Under the pieces are notes generated by a model. It was not told the DNA's origin and searched no databases. It saw only the letters and a list, made by a program, of their open reading frames with translations. DNA of 64,000 nucleotides. Source: Schumannella soli. GTDB taxonomy: Bacteria > Actinomycetota > Actinomycetes > Actinomycetales > Microbacteriaceae. Every line of letters begins with the position of its first letter. Within the stretch, counting starts at the first letter, position 1. The translations under genes were made by a program, and so were the position numbers. This document shows, in pieces, positions 1 to 7,680 of this stretch. The stretch is from contig NZ_VHQG01000003.1 in NCBI RefSeq assembly GCF_006517435.1, positions 1 to 64,000 of the forward strand, given 5' to 3'.

Positions 1-401
1 GCCGCCGGGTAGAACTCCACGATCTCCCGCGCTTCTCCGATCCGCCTTTGCACGGTCCGGTCCGGGGAACGCAGCACCCCGCCGATCTCGGCGGCGATCG
101 ACCTGAGCGCCATGTCATGCGCCCGCACATTCGCCGGCGAACCAGCCGCTTCGGCTTCCGCGAGCTGGCCGGCACGGGCGAGCATCCGCACCTCCGCCAC
201 CTGGGCGGCCGCCAGCCTCAGAGCCGCGGATTCCGCCTCACCCACCAGCCCCGGCAGCGACACGTCACGACCGGACACACCACCGACCGACGCCGCGCCA
301 CCGTCGACGTCACCACGAGTCGGTGCCGCGAAGCCGCCTGCGCCGCCGTCAACGAACGGCGCTCGGCCGTCGCATCCGGGTGTCGTCGTGGGCTTCTCCA
401 T
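1..401 (-). CDS. DUF222/HNH endonuclease-type protein, N-terminal part (runs off the window)
   Basis: The minus-strand frame opens with ATG at 401 and stays open to the window edge, giving about 133 residues of an N terminus. After a Gly/Ala-rich lead of about 45 residues comes a helical stretch with the sequence DMALRSIAAEIGGVLRSPDR, then TVQRRIGEA and REIVEFYPA. This is typical of the DUF222 (13E12-repeat) domain, which in actinobacteria usually precedes a C-terminal HNH nuclease domain. That nuclease domain would lie outside the window, so nuclease activity is inferred from the family only. No strong ribosome-binding site precedes the ATG. Two copies of a 24-base repeat lie upstream (466 and 523). 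Confidence 0.75.
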   Translation of the reverse strand, partial: MEKPTTTPGCDGRAPFVDGGAGGFAAPTRGDVDGGAASVGGVSGRDVSLPGLVGEAESAALRLAAAQVAEVRMLARAGQLAEAEAAGSPANVRAHDMALRSIAAEIGGVLRSPDRTVQRRIGEAREIVEFYPA

Positions 402-465
402 ACCTGCACTCTGACAGCCACCACCGACATCCGCGCGGACCATCATCGTCGACCAGAACCGCAGA

Positions 466-546
466 TCAGATGCACATTCCACCGACATCCGTTCGCGCCC
501 CTCCGCGCGCCGGGCTCGCTCCTCAGAAGCACATTCCGCCGACATC
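466..546 (-). repeat. 24-base direct repeat, two copies 57 bases apart, upstream of the DUF222 gene
   Basis: Copies at 466-489 and 523-546 differ at two positions and share the plus-strand core CACATTCCRCCGACATC. A shorter third copy of the CCACCGACATCCG part lies at 421-433, close to the DUF222 start. The near-constant spacing (57-58 bases) and the place in the 5' region suggest regulatory repeats, but this is inference. Confidence 0.6.
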
Positions 547-793
547 GTGCAGCGCGTCAGCGCGGCCTCAGCTCGCCGGCCAGATACGTGCTCAGCCGGT
601 GCCGACCGGGCGCCACCCTGGGACACCCGACCGGAGGCCCGGAGCGCGCTCCACCGACGTCTCGAACGCACCGAGGCACTTCTCGCGCCTGAGTTCGTAC
701 CCTCGGCGAAACCAAGACGAGACGAGACGAGACGAGATGAGCGCCAGGCCGGCCTAGTACTGCGCGCGCGTCAAGACCCCTCCCCCGCAACGC
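547..793. other. Intergenic stretch with no recognised gene
   Basis: The interval between the DUF222 gene and the roadblock cluster (402-890) contains the repeats at 421-546 and the terminator at 794-833. In the rest I see only a short run of the pentamer ACGAG (about four copies near 716-737). Open frames here have no recognisable protein features. Confidence 0.5.
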
Positions 794-833
794 ACGCAGG
801 CCCCGCCGCCGTCGAGGGCGTCGGGGCCTGCGT
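794..833 (-). terminator. Hairpin after the roadblock/GTPase cluster
   Basis: A 12-base perfect inverted repeat (ACGCAGGCCCCG at 794-805 and its complement at 822-833) with a 16-base loop begins 58 bases after the last roadblock stop codon. There is no clear T-run, as is common in high-GC actinobacteria. Confidence 0.65.
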
Positions 834-890
834 TCCGGAGGATCCGTGCGCGCCGGGACGAGGCCGCGCGGATCGGTCAGGAGAGCGGGA

Positions 891-1268
891 TCAGAGAGCC
901 AGCTGGCCCTCGATCTCCTTCGTCTTGAGGCGCGCCATGGCGAGGTTCGAGCGGTCGCGGTCGAGCACGAGGTAGATGAAGACCTCGGGGGTGCGGGCCA
1001 TGGGGCGGATGATGTGGAACTGCGTGGTGAGGGTGATGAGGATGTCGTCGATCGCGTCACCCAGGCCGAGCGCCTTGGCGGTGCGCAGCTTGGCGCGCAC
1101 GACCTCGGTGTTGCCGGCGGCGGCGACGTCGAGGTCGATGCCCGAGCCGACGCCGCCGAGCAGCATGCCGGTGCCCGAGTCGACGAGGGCGGCGGCCTTC
1201 GCACCCTCGATGCGCAGGAGCGCCTCGAGCGAGGCCTGGACGTTGGAGACAGCAGCGATGTCGGTCAT
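891..1268 (-). CDS. Roadblock/LC7-like protein (second copy)
   Basis: This 125-residue protein has the alternating beta/alpha pattern of roadblock/LC7 domains. Visible segments are ASLEALLRIEGAKAAALVDS, a Gly-rich turn (GMLLGGVGSG) and a C-terminal strand VFIYLVLDRDRSNLAMARL. Such proteins partner small MglA-type or conservon GTPases and are thought to act as regulators at the membrane. It is the last gene of the cluster, separated by 89 bases from the preceding roadblock gene. The ATG at 1268 is preceded by a purine-rich AAAGAAGAA. The family assignment is by pattern; it is more divergent than the copy at 1358-1789. Confidence 0.7.
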   Translation of the reverse strand: MTDIAAVSNVQASLEALLRIEGAKAAALVDSGTGMLLGGVGSGIDLDVAAAGNTEVVRAKLRTAKALGLGDAIDDILITLTTQFHIIRPMARTPEVFIYLVLDRDRSNLAMARLKTKEIEGQLAL

Positions 1269-1357
1269 GGTTCGTTCTTCTTTCGGGTTGTGGTGTTCGT
1301 GTGAGTTCGGATGTTCTGGTGGTCCTGATCGGCGAGCGCGGTCGAGCGCGCGACAGA

Positions 1358-1789
1358 TCAGAAGTTCGGGGCGGCCATCGCGGCGGACGCCGCGGCGGGC
1401 AGACGCTGGGCGAGACGCTCGGCGGTGAGGCGGGCGGTCGAGAGCGCCTTGCCGAGGGTCTCGTGCGGCTGGAACAGCGCGGCGAGCACGATCGGCTGGC
1501 CGGGGATGCGCAACTGGATGACGTGGCCCTGGGCGCTGCCCATGATCACGTACTCGCTGTCGCCGATGCGCAGCTCGTGTCCGACCGCGTCGCTGAGCGC
1601 CTGGATCGAGCTCGACATGCTCGCGAAGCGGCTCGCCTCGGTCTGCGTGCGCGACACGTGCACGATGTCGAAGCCGTCGTCGGTGAGCAGCGCGGCGTAG
1701 ATGGTCGACGGGGCGAGCTCGCACATCCCGCTGAGGGCGGCGTGCCCTTCGCCGATGACGAACTGGTCCTGGTGGATGGGCTGGTTCAT
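1358..1789 (-). CDS. Roadblock/LC7 domain protein
   Basis: This is a 143-residue protein whose middle (about residues 28-120) reads as a roadblock/LC7 domain: YAALLTDDGFDIVHVSRT, then a helix with SMSSSIQALSDAVG, then the paired strands EYVIMGSAQGHVIQLRIPG and PIVLAALFQ. Its ATG overlaps the stop of the upstream GTPase by four bases (ATGA, 1786-1789), so the two are probably made together. In Streptomyces conservons and in Myxococcus MglA/MglB, the roadblock partner controls the GTPase; the same role is inferred here. Confidence 0.8.
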   Translation of the reverse strand: MNQPIHQDQFVIGEGHAALSGMCELAPSTIYAALLTDDGFDIVHVSRTQTEASRFASMSSSIQALSDAVGHELRIGDSEYVIMGSAQGHVIQLRIPGQPIVLAALFQPHETLGKALSTARLTAERLAQRLPAAASAAMAAPNF

Positions 1790-2355
1790 GGTGCGACCGC
1801 CTCCGCAGCCGGGGCGAGCATCGCCCGCATCTCGATGTTGGCGATGAGCGTCATGAGCACGGTGCGCATCTGGCCGGCGTCGCGCGGGTCGACCGTGAAG
1901 ACGGGGACGATCAGGTCGGGGCGCTGCGCCTGCAGCGCGGCCGAGTACGCGGCGAGGCCGGGGCCGACGCCGAGGTCGGTGCGCGAGACGCCGACGATGA
2001 CGCCGCCGCGCTCGTAGAGGTCGCGGAAGTCGTCGAGGTACTCGATCATCGTCTGCACCGCGTCGGGGGCGTCGTCGTTGACGAGCATGATCATGCCGCG
2101 GGCGCGCTTCTTCAGGATCGCCCACATGAAGTCGAAGCGCTTCTGACCGGGAACGCCGTAGAGGCGCACCTTGTCGTCGTCGCCGAGGGTGATCTCGCCG
2201 TAGTCGAGCGCGACCGTGGTGGTGGCCTTGTCGACGACGTGGCGCTCGCTGTTGGCGGCCTCGGTGCTGACCACCTCGATCTCGCTGAGACTGCGGATCG
2301 CGGTCGTCTTGCCGGCGCCCATGGGCCCGGCGAAGAGGATGACGTGCTCGGCCAT
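1786..2355 (-). CDS. Conservon-type small GTPase (COG2229-like)
   Basis: The protein has 189 residues. The P-loop GPMGAGKTT lies near residues 11-19. The switch II region reads YGVPGQKRFDFMW instead of the Ras-like DTAGQE, which is typical of the actinobacterial CvnD/COG2229 group. A VSRTDLG segment takes the place of the NKxD base-recognition motif. It probably cycles between nucleotide states and signals to unknown partners together with the roadblock proteins. It starts 3 bases after the upstream 226-aa gene and overlaps the next gene by 4 bases, so it sits inside a tight operon. No histidine kinase (CvnA) accompanies it here. Confidence 0.85.
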   Translation of the reverse strand: MAEHVILFAGPMGAGKTTAIRSLSEIEVVSTEAANSERHVVDKATTTVALDYGEITLGDDDKVRLYGVPGQKRFDFMWAILKKRARGMIMLVNDDAPDAVQTMIEYLDDFRDLYERGGVIVGVSRTDLGVGPGLAAYSAALQAQRPDLIVPVFTVDPRDAGQMRTVLMTLIANIEMRAMLAPAAEAVAP

Positions 2356-2358
2356 GCG

Positions 2359-3039
2359 TTACATCCCCAGTTTCTCGCGCAGGCGGCGGAACAGGCTCCG
2401 GGGCGCATCGGCGCGCGCCGGAACGGTGACGGGAACCGCGGCGACCGCCGACGCCTCGACCACGCGCATGAGCGTGAAGGCGTTGATGAGGCGCTGCGCG
2501 GAGGAGCGGTCGGTGCCGGCCGCGGCGGCGAGCTCGTCGGCCGAGTAGTGCGCGTTCGCGAGAGCGGCGGCCATGCGGATGTGATCCATGTGGTGCGTCA
2601 GCTCGACGAAGTTCGGCCAGCGGTTGAGTTTGTAGCGCTCGCCGGGGATCAGCCACGGGGCGGGGGCGTCGCCGAAGCAGGTGAACCCGACGCGCCAGAG
2701 CAGCTTGTCGAGGTCGGCGCCCGGCAGCGGGAAGACGGCGGCATCGCCTTCGGCCATGGTCGCCTGATGCACGAGCACGCTGTCGGGCGCCGAGGGGTAC
2801 TGGCCGATCGGCAGCTTCGCCTCGAAGGCGCGCTCGCGGAAGTCGATGAGGATGGGCGCGTAGCTGGCGACGTCGAGTCGCATGACGACGGGTGCGGGCG
2901 TCGGGCCGACGGCGTGCACCGCCACGGCGACGCGCGCCCAGCCGGACACGGCGACGCCGGCGGCCTCGGCCGCGGGCTCGAAGCCGACGCCGGAGTACCG
3001 GCTCTCGGTCGGCGCCCCCTGGGCCCAGGTGGCCGTCAT
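2359..3039 (-). CDS. Unknown protein of the roadblock/GTPase cluster (226 aa)
   Basis: I do not recognise a named family. The N-terminal 130 residues look like beta-rich sequence. The C-terminal part (about residues 140-205) is helical, with HHMDHIRMAAALANAHYSAD followed by ELAAAAGTDRSSAQRLINAF. This resembles a small winged-helix or DUF742-like fold and fits the place of CvnC in conservons, but that is inference. The ATG at 3039 has no good ribosome-binding site of its own. It overlaps the stop codon of a 13-codon ORF that does have one (3036-3077), which suggests coupled translation. Confidence 0.6.
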   Translation of the reverse strand: MTATWAQGAPTESRYSGVGFEPAAEAAGVAVSGWARVAVAVHAVGPTPAPVVMRLDVASYAPILIDFRERAFEAKLPIGQYPSAPDSVLVHQATMAEGDAAVFPLPGADLDKLLWRVGFTCFGDAPAPWLIPGERYKLNRWPNFVELTHHMDHIRMAAALANAHYSADELAAAAGTDRSSAQRLINAFTLMRVVEASAVAAVPVTVPARADAPRSLFRRLREKLGM

Positions 3040-3077
3040 CGTGCGATCGTCTCGACGGCACGCTCTCGCGTGTGCAT
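3036..3077 (-). CDS. Leader ORF MHTRERAVETIAR, translationally coupled to the 226-aa gene
   Basis: A 13-codon ORF starts with ATG at 3077, five bases after a strong GGGGAG ribosome-binding site (3083-3088). Its TGA (3036-3038) overlaps the ATG of the next gene in an ATGA arrangement. The downstream gene lacks its own Shine-Dalgarno, so the leader probably feeds ribosomes into it. Whether the peptide itself has a role cannot be told. Confidence 0.5.
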   Translation of the reverse strand: MHTRERAVETIAR

Positions 3078-3174
3078 TGGAACTCCCCTGCCACGCGGAG
3101 ACTTCGGGATGACGCGAGCCCCCGCTCGCGATCTCCGTGTGACAGGTACGAGTCTCATGGAGGATAGACAGAAC

Positions 3175-3202
3175 GGGGAGTCCCCCATTAGGAGGACTCC
3201 CC
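3175..3202 (-). terminator. Hairpin after fgd
   Basis: The inverted repeat GGGGAGTCC (3175-3183) / GGACTCCCC (3194-3202), with a 10-base loop, lies 53 bases past the fgd stop and before the leader ORF of the next cluster. It separates two minus-strand units. There is no T-tail. Confidence 0.6.
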
Positions 3203-3255
3203 GGACGGGTGTCGAAAACGATTCGGGGCGTCAGCCCGCGCGTCAGGTCAGCGCG

Positions 3256-4275
3256 TCAGCCCAGCGCGCGCAGCCGCGGCGCCAGATCCCGCTCGAACAG
3301 CTCGAGGAAACGACGCTGGTCGTGACCCGGCGCGTGGAAGACGAGGTGGTTGAGACCCGCATCCACGTACTGCTTGATCTCGGCGACGACCGCGTCGGGG
3401 TCGCTGCCGACGATCCAGCGCTTCGCGATCTGCTCGATCGGCAGCGCATCCGCCGCCTTCTCCATCTCGAGCGGATCGGTGATGTCGTGCTTCTGCTCCT
3501 TCGACAGCGACAGCGGCGACCAGAAGCGCGTGTTCTCGAGCGCGGCGTCGTGATCGGTGTCGTAGCTGAGCTTGATCTCGATCATCCGGTCGATCGTGCT
3601 CGCGTCGCGGCCCGCCTTCTCAGCGCCCTCGAGCACCGAGGGGATGAGGTCCTCCGTGTAGAGCTCCATGCCCTTGCCGGAGGTGCAGATGAAGCCATCG
3701 CCCGCACGGCCGGCGTAGCGCGCGACCATCGGGCCGCCGGCGGCGATGTAGACGGGGATGCCGCCCTCGGGCACGTCGTAGATCGACGCGCCGTGCGTGG
3801 AGTAGTACTCCCCCTCGAAGTCGACGCGGTCGCCCTTCCAGAGCTCGCGCATGAGCCGCACCGACTCGCGCAGGCGGGCGAAGCGCTCCTTGAACTCGGG
3901 CCACTGCTGCTCGCCCGCGCCCTGGAATCCGGTCGCGATCTCGTTGAGCGCCTCGCCGCTGCCGACGCCGAGGAAGATGCGGCCGGGGTACAGGCATCCC
4001 ATCGTGGCGAAGGCCTGGGCGACGACGGCCGGGTTGTAGCGGAAGGTCGGCGTCATCACGCTCGTGCCGATGCGGATCGTCGAGGTGCGCTCCCCCACGG
4101 CCGCCATCCACGCGAGCGAGAACGGCGCGTGACCGCCCTCGTGCCGCCAGGGCTGGAAGTGGTCGCTCACCGCCACCGACTCCATGCCGTGCGCCTCTGC
4201 GGCGACCGCGATCTCGACGAGCTCGCGCGGGGCGAACTGCTCGGCCGATGCCTTGTACCCGAGTGTCAGTGTCAC
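3256..4275 (-). CDS. fgd: F420-dependent glucose-6-phosphate dehydrogenase
   Basis: This 339-residue luciferase-like (LLM) TIM-barrel protein matches the mycobacterial Fgd1 sequence almost throughout. It oxidises glucose 6-phosphate to 6-phosphogluconolactone while reducing coenzyme F420. Visible hallmarks are [17 protein letters not shown] at the N terminus, [10 protein letters not shown] (Asp38, His39 and Trp43 match the Asp/His/Trp of the F420 pocket), [19 protein letters not shown] and the C-terminal [19 protein letters not shown]. Compared with the mycobacterial protein there is a short insertion after GFQGAG. The start is GTG at 4275, with CAGGAT six bases upstream (leaderless pattern). 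It implies that the host makes F420, although no F420 biosynthesis gene is in the window. Confidence 0.95.
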   Translation of the reverse strand: MTLTLGYKASAEQFAPRELVEIAVAAEAHGMESVAVSDHFQPWRHEGGHAPFSLAWMAAVGERTSTIRIGTSVMTPTFRYNPAVVAQAFATMGCLYPGRIFLGVGSGEALNEIATGFQGAGEQQWPEFKERFARLRESVRLMRELWKGDRVDFEGEYYSTHGASIYDVPEGGIPVYIAAGGPMVARYAGRAGDGFICTSGKGMELYTEDLIPSVLEGAEKAGRDASTIDRMIEIKLSYDTDHDAALENTRFWSPLSLSKEQKHDITDPLEMEKAADALPIEQIAKRWIVGSDPDAVVAEIKQYVDAGLNHLVFHAPGHDQRRFLELFERDLAPRLRALG

Positions 4276-4281
4276 CCGTCG

Positions 4282-4287
4282 ATCCTG
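4282..4287 (-). promoter_or_regulatory. -10-like CAGGAT six bases before the fgd start
   Basis: It reads CAGGAT on the minus strand, with a six-base gap to the GTG at 4275. The spacing fits a leaderless transcript, but the hexamer is a weak match (CA in place of TA). Confidence 0.35.
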
Positions 4288-4358
4288 TCATTCCGGCGGC
4301 GGGATGCGCCGGGTCGCGGACGCGCTCTCAGCGGGGCTGCGGCAGGCGGGGCGGCCCG

Positions 4359-5240
4359 TCAGGCGGTCTGCAGCTGCCGGCGGCGCTCCTGACGCCAGTA
4401 GCCGGAGAAGAAGATGCGCTCCTTGTCGAGGCCGAGGCGGCGCACATGGCGTCGCCCGCTCGTCGCGAGGTCGGACTCGCCGACGAGGTAGGCGTACGCC
4501 GTATCGGCGAGGCCCTCGACGCGCAGCAGCTCGGCGAGCGCGGCCTGGCCGGGGGTCGCGCGGGGGTCGGCGGATTCGTCGCGCACGATCCAGCGGCGCT
4601 CGACGCCGACCGGGCCGGGCAGCTCGCGCACGTCGCCGCGCGTCGCGACCTCCTGCAAGACCAGGCCCGTCGCATCCACCGGCAGCGAGGCCAGGATGCC
4701 GGCGGTGCCCGGCAGTCCGGTCTCGTCGGCGACGATCAGCACCTCGGTCGTGTCGTCGGGCTGGTCGTAGAGGGCGCCCTGGTCGAGGAAGGCCATGTTG
4801 TCGCCGGGCTGCGCGGCGTCGGCCCAGATCGCGGCACCGCCTTCCAGCTCGCCGGCGGCGCTGCGGTGCAGCACGAAGTCGATGTCGAGCTCGGCCGGGA
4901 TGCGCTCCCCGTCGGCGCGGTCGGCCGCGTCGTCCGCCTCGGCCGCCGGACGGAACGCGGCGACCGTGTAGTTCGCGCAGTGCGGGCGGCGCTCTTCGGG
5001 GATGTCGAGGTAGTTCTGCCACCACTTGCGCCCCTCGACGGCGGGCAGGAAGAGCTCGTCGTGGTGCGGCAGCTGCAGGAACAGGCGGAACCAGTGGTCG
5101 AATCCGAGGTAGTCGAACTCGGCCAGTTCGGCGCTCGAGACGGTGACGCGCTGCATCGACGGGGTGAGCCGACGGCTCGCCACGACCTGCGCGCGGAACA
5201 GTCGCGGATCGGCCGGCTGGAGTCTCGGGAGCTTCGGCAT
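4359..5240 (-). CDS. Siderophore-interacting protein (FAD-binding ferric reductase)
   Basis: The protein has 293 residues from the ATG at 5240 (MPKLPRLQ). This start is preferred to an upstream in-frame start at 5273, which would lie beyond the iron box. The N-terminal half is the FAD-binding 9 domain, with ASRRLTPSMQRVTVS and the ANYTVAAFRP segment at the flavin-binding place. The C-terminal half is the SIP NAD(P)H domain, with LIVADETGLPGTAGILA and a terminal HVRRLGLDKERIFFSGYWRQ. These enzymes release iron from ferric siderophores in the cytoplasm. A DtxR/IdeR-like iron box covers its promoter (5242-5260), so it is probably derepressed under low iron. fgd follows on the same strand after 83 bases. 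Confidence 0.92.
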   Translation of the reverse strand: MPKLPRLQPADPRLFRAQVVASRRLTPSMQRVTVSSAELAEFDYLGFDHWFRLFLQLPHHDELFLPAVEGRKWWQNYLDIPEERRPHCANYTVAAFRPAAEADDAADRADGERIPAELDIDFVLHRSAAGELEGGAAIWADAAQPGDNMAFLDQGALYDQPDDTTEVLIVADETGLPGTAGILASLPVDATGLVLQEVATRGDVRELPGPVGVERRWIVRDESADPRATPGQAALAELLRVEGLADTAYAYLVGESDLATSGRRHVRRLGLDKERIFFSGYWRQERRRQLQTA

Positions 5241-5241
5241 A

Positions 5242-5260
5242 GAAGGGAAGCCTAACCTCA
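5242..5260 (-). promoter_or_regulatory. IdeR/DtxR-type iron box
   Basis: On the minus strand this 19-base site reads TGAGGTTAGGCTTCCCTTC. It matches 14 of 19 positions of the DtxR/IdeR consensus TTAGGTTAGGCTAACCTAA, including an uninterrupted run of ten in the left half. It lies two bases before the siderophore-interacting protein ATG and contains a TAGGCT hexamer (5249-5254) that could be the -10 element. A bound repressor would block transcription. Confidence 0.7.
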
Positions 5261-5303
5261 CCGAGACCACCACGAGCTGAGAGCGAGGCGGATGCCGCGC
5301 GGG

Positions 5304-5603
5304 CTACGGCGTGTTCGTGCGGATCTGCGCGTTGCGGCCGCCGAGGAACCAGCCGAGCGGCCCGAGGAAGGGCATGAAGAACACGAGCAGGATCCACAGC
5401 AGCTTGCCGCCGCCGGTGTAGCGCGCCGACACCAGGATCGAGATGAGCGCGGCGATGAAGAGCACGACCTGCAGCACCACGACCACCACGATCGCGATGG
5501 TCCCGCCGACGGCGAGACCGGCGACCGTGGAGTCGTCGGCGGCAGCGGGCGCCGCCGACGCGAGCGAGGCTGCGGCGAACGGGGACAGAGCGATGACGTG
5601 CAT
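5304..5603 (-). CDS. PLDc_N domain membrane protein
   Basis: This small protein (99 residues) has a possible N-terminal signal sequence, then a long hydrophobic helix (GTIAIVVVVVLQVVLFIAAL) and a second (LLWILLVFFMPFLGPLGWFLGG) ending in Arg/Asn. The second helix with its WFLGGR end is typical of the phospholipase D N-terminal (PLDc_N) domain, which often occurs alone in actinobacteria with unknown function. TAGCGT lies six bases before the ATG. Confidence 0.8.
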   Translation of the reverse strand: MHVIALSPFAAASLASAAPAAADDSTVAGLAVGGTIAIVVVVVLQVVLFIAALISILVSARYTGGGKLLWILLVFFMPFLGPLGWFLGGRNAQIRTNTP

Positions 5604-5609
5604 GCCTCC

Positions 5610-5615
5610 ACGCTA
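5610..5615 (-). promoter_or_regulatory. -10-like TAGCGT six bases before the PLDc_N gene
   Basis: It reads TAGCGT on the minus strand with a six-base gap to the ATG at 5603, consistent with a leaderless transcript. Confidence 0.55.
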
Positions 5616-5745
5616 GGAAGCGACCGCACCCCGCGCATCCGCCGCTCGGAGGATGCGCTCATTCGCGAGTGGTACGGGGAGGCCGCGCACGTCCCGCTAA
5701 TGTCGTGCGAGGCGCGGCACGGAGCCGCCCGGGAGAGGGGCCTTC

Positions 5746-7023
5746 GTGGCGATCTGGAAGCTGCACGGCGACGGCAAGACGGTGCCGTCTCAGGAGATCG
5801 TGCTCCCCGAGGAGCGCCTGAGCTGGCCGCGCACGATCGGCTTCGGCGTGCAGCACGTCGTCGCGATGTTCGGCGCGACGTTCCTGGTTCCGCTCATCAC
5901 CGGATTCCCGACCAGCACGACGCTGCTGTTCTCGGGCGTCGGCACCCTGCTCTTCCTCCTCATCACGGCCAACCGCCTGCCCAGCTACCTGGGCTCGTCG
6001 TTCGCCTTCATCGCCCCGATCGGCGCCGCCACGGCGGCCGGCGGGCGTGGGTCGGCCCTCGCCGGCGTCATCATCGTCGGCGTGCTGCTGGCGATCGTCG
6101 GCGCGATCGTGCACTTCTCGGGCACCCGCTGGATCGACGTGCTCATGCCGCCGATCGTCAGCGGCGCCATCGTGGCGCTCATCGGCTTCAACCTCGCCCC
6201 GGCGGCCCGCGACAACTTCGCCAAATCGCCCGGCATCGCGCTGATCACGCTGCTCGCCGTCATCCTCGCCGCCGTGCTGTTCAAGGGCTTCCTCGGTCGA
6301 CTGTCGATCGTGATCGGCGTCGTCGTCGGATACATCGCGGCGGTCATCGCCGGCGAAGTGAAGTTCGACGAGGTCGCGAAGGCGCCGTGGGTCGGCCTGC
6401 CCGAGTTCACGACGCCGAGCTTCACGCTCGACCACCTGCCGCTCTACCTGGCGTTCCTGCCCGTCGTGCTCGCCCTCATCGCCGAGAACGTCGGCCACAT
6501 CCGCGGCGTCGGCCAGCTCACCAAGCGCGACCTCTCTCCGCTGACCGGACGCGCCCTCTTCGCCGACGGCGTCGCCTCGATCCTCGCCGGCATCGGCGGA
6601 GGCTCACCGACCACGACCTACGGCGAGAACATCGGCGTCATGGCCGCGACCCGCGTCTTCTCGACCGCCGCGTACTGGGTCGCCGGCATCGCCGCGATCC
6701 TGCTCGGCCTGTCGCCCAAGATCGGCGCCGTCATCAACACGGTGCCGCCGGGCGTGCTCGGCGGCGTCACGACCGCACTCTACGGCCTCATCGGCATCAT
6801 CGGCGTGCGCATCTGGGTCGAGAATAAGGTCGACTTCTCGCTGCCGAAGAACCAGCTCACGGCCGGGGTCGCGCTCATCATGGGCATCGCGAACTTCACG
6901 CTCGTCTCGGGCGATATGCAGTTCACCGGCATCATCCTCGGCACGGTCGCGGCGATCGTCGTCTACCACGTGATGAGCCTGATCGGACGGGCGCGCGGCA
7001 CCGAGTCCGAGCGCCTCACCTGA
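5746..7023 (+). CDS. NCS2-family uracil/xanthine permease
   Basis: This 425-residue integral membrane protein has about 12-14 hydrophobic segments and matches UraA-type nucleobase:proton symporters. Near residues 285-300 it carries TTTYGENIGVMAATRV, which fits the nucleobase transporter signature (NxGxxxxT[RKG]), and PPIVSGAIVALIGFNLAP in the first repeat. The substrate is most likely uracil, though xanthine or other bases are possible. It starts with GTG at 5746 behind a GGGAGAGGGG ribosome-binding site, with a TAATGT -10 candidate near 5699. A strong bidirectional terminator follows. Confidence 0.9.
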   Translation: MAIWKLHGDGKTVPSQEIVLPEERLSWPRTIGFGVQHVVAMFGATFLVPLITGFPTSTTLLFSGVGTLLFLLITANRLPSYLGSSFAFIAPIGAATAAGGRGSALAGVIIVGVLLAIVGAIVHFSGTRWIDVLMPPIVSGAIVALIGFNLAPAARDNFAKSPGIALITLLAVILAAVLFKGFLGRLSIVIGVVVGYIAAVIAGEVKFDEVAKAPWVGLPEFTTPSFTLDHLPLYLAFLPVVLALIAENVGHIRGVGQLTKRDLSPLTGRALFADGVASILAGIGGGSPTTTYGENIGVMAATRVFSTAAYWVAGIAAILLGLSPKIGAVINTVPPGVLGGVTTALYGLIGIIGVRIWVENKVDFSLPKNQLTAGVALIMGIANFTLVSGDMQFTGIILGTVAAIVVYHVMSLIGRARGTESERLT

Positions 7024-7036
7024 GCCGACGCGCACA

Positions 7037-7072
7037 GCAGAAGGGCCCCGCCGACCGGCGGGGCCCTTCTGC
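7037..7072. terminator. Bidirectional hairpin after the uracil permease
   Basis: A 16-base perfect inverted repeat (GCAGAAGGGCCCCGCC and its complement) with a 4-base loop lies 13 bases after the permease stop. The minus-strand coaD gene ends at 7132, so it can stop transcription from both sides. Confidence 0.9.
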
Positions 7073-7131
7073 GTCAGCGCCGGCGACTCGGCGTCGACTC
7101 CATGGCGACGCAGCCCGGGGTCAGCACCGGA

Positions 7132-7617
7132 TCAGCGCGGCGTCTGCAGGTAGTCGGCGACCGGCGTCGGAACGTACGGGCGCACATCCCCGCCGAGCTC
7201 GGCGACCTGGCGCACGAGCGACGACGACACGTGCGTGTGCGCCGGGTCGGGCAGCATGAACACGGTCTCGACGCCCGCGAGGTCGCGGTTGACGATCGCC
7301 ATCGGGGTCTCGTAGGCGACATCCACCTGCGAGCGGATGCCCTTCACCAGCACGCTCGCACCCACGTCGGTGCAGTAGTCGACGAGCAGCCCGACGCTCC
7401 AGCTGGTGACGAGGATGTCGCCCGAGATCTTCGCCTCGGCGATCGAGTCCTGGATGAGCGAGACGCGCTGCGCGATCGGCAGCAGCGCCGTCTTGCCGGG
7501 GTTGTGCACGACCAGCACGTGCAGCTGGTCGAAGATGCCGGCCGCGCGCTCGATCACGTCGAGGTGACCCAGGGTGACGGGGTCGAAGGAACCGGGGACG
7601 ACGGCGATCCTGCTCAC
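7132..7617 (-). CDS. coaD: Phosphopantetheine adenylyltransferase
   Basis: This 161-residue CoaD transfers AMP from ATP to 4'-phosphopantetheine, the next-to-last step of coenzyme A synthesis. The nucleotidyltransferase motif [12 protein letters not shown] is at residues 9-20, [18 protein letters not shown] forms the central region, and [18 protein letters not shown] the C-terminal signature. The length is normal for the family. The start is GTG at 7617, seven bases after a TACGCT hexamer. It follows recG on the same strand after 63 bases. Confidence 0.97.
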   Translation of the reverse strand: MSRIAVVPGSFDPVTLGHLDVIERAAGIFDQLHVLVVHNPGKTALLPIAQRVSLIQDSIAEAKISGDILVTSWSVGLLVDYCTDVGASVLVKGIRSQVDVAYETPMAIVNRDLAGVETVFMLPDPAHTHVSSSLVRQVAELGGDVRPYVPTPVADYLQTPR

Positions 7618-7624
7618 GGCATCC

Positions 7625-7630
7625 AGCGTA
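7625..7630 (-). promoter_or_regulatory. -10-like TACGCT seven bases before coaD
   Basis: It reads TACGCT on the minus strand with a seven-base gap to the GTG at 7617, consistent with a separate leaderless coaD transcript downstream of recG. Confidence 0.5.
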
Positions 7631-7680
7631 GCGAGTCCCTGTGACCATCTTGTTACCGGAGGTCACGGGACAGCGCAGCC

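Noticed and set aside
716-737. ACGAG tandem repeats as a CRISPR or phase-variable tract
   Set aside because: There are only about four units, no spacers and no gene reading through them.
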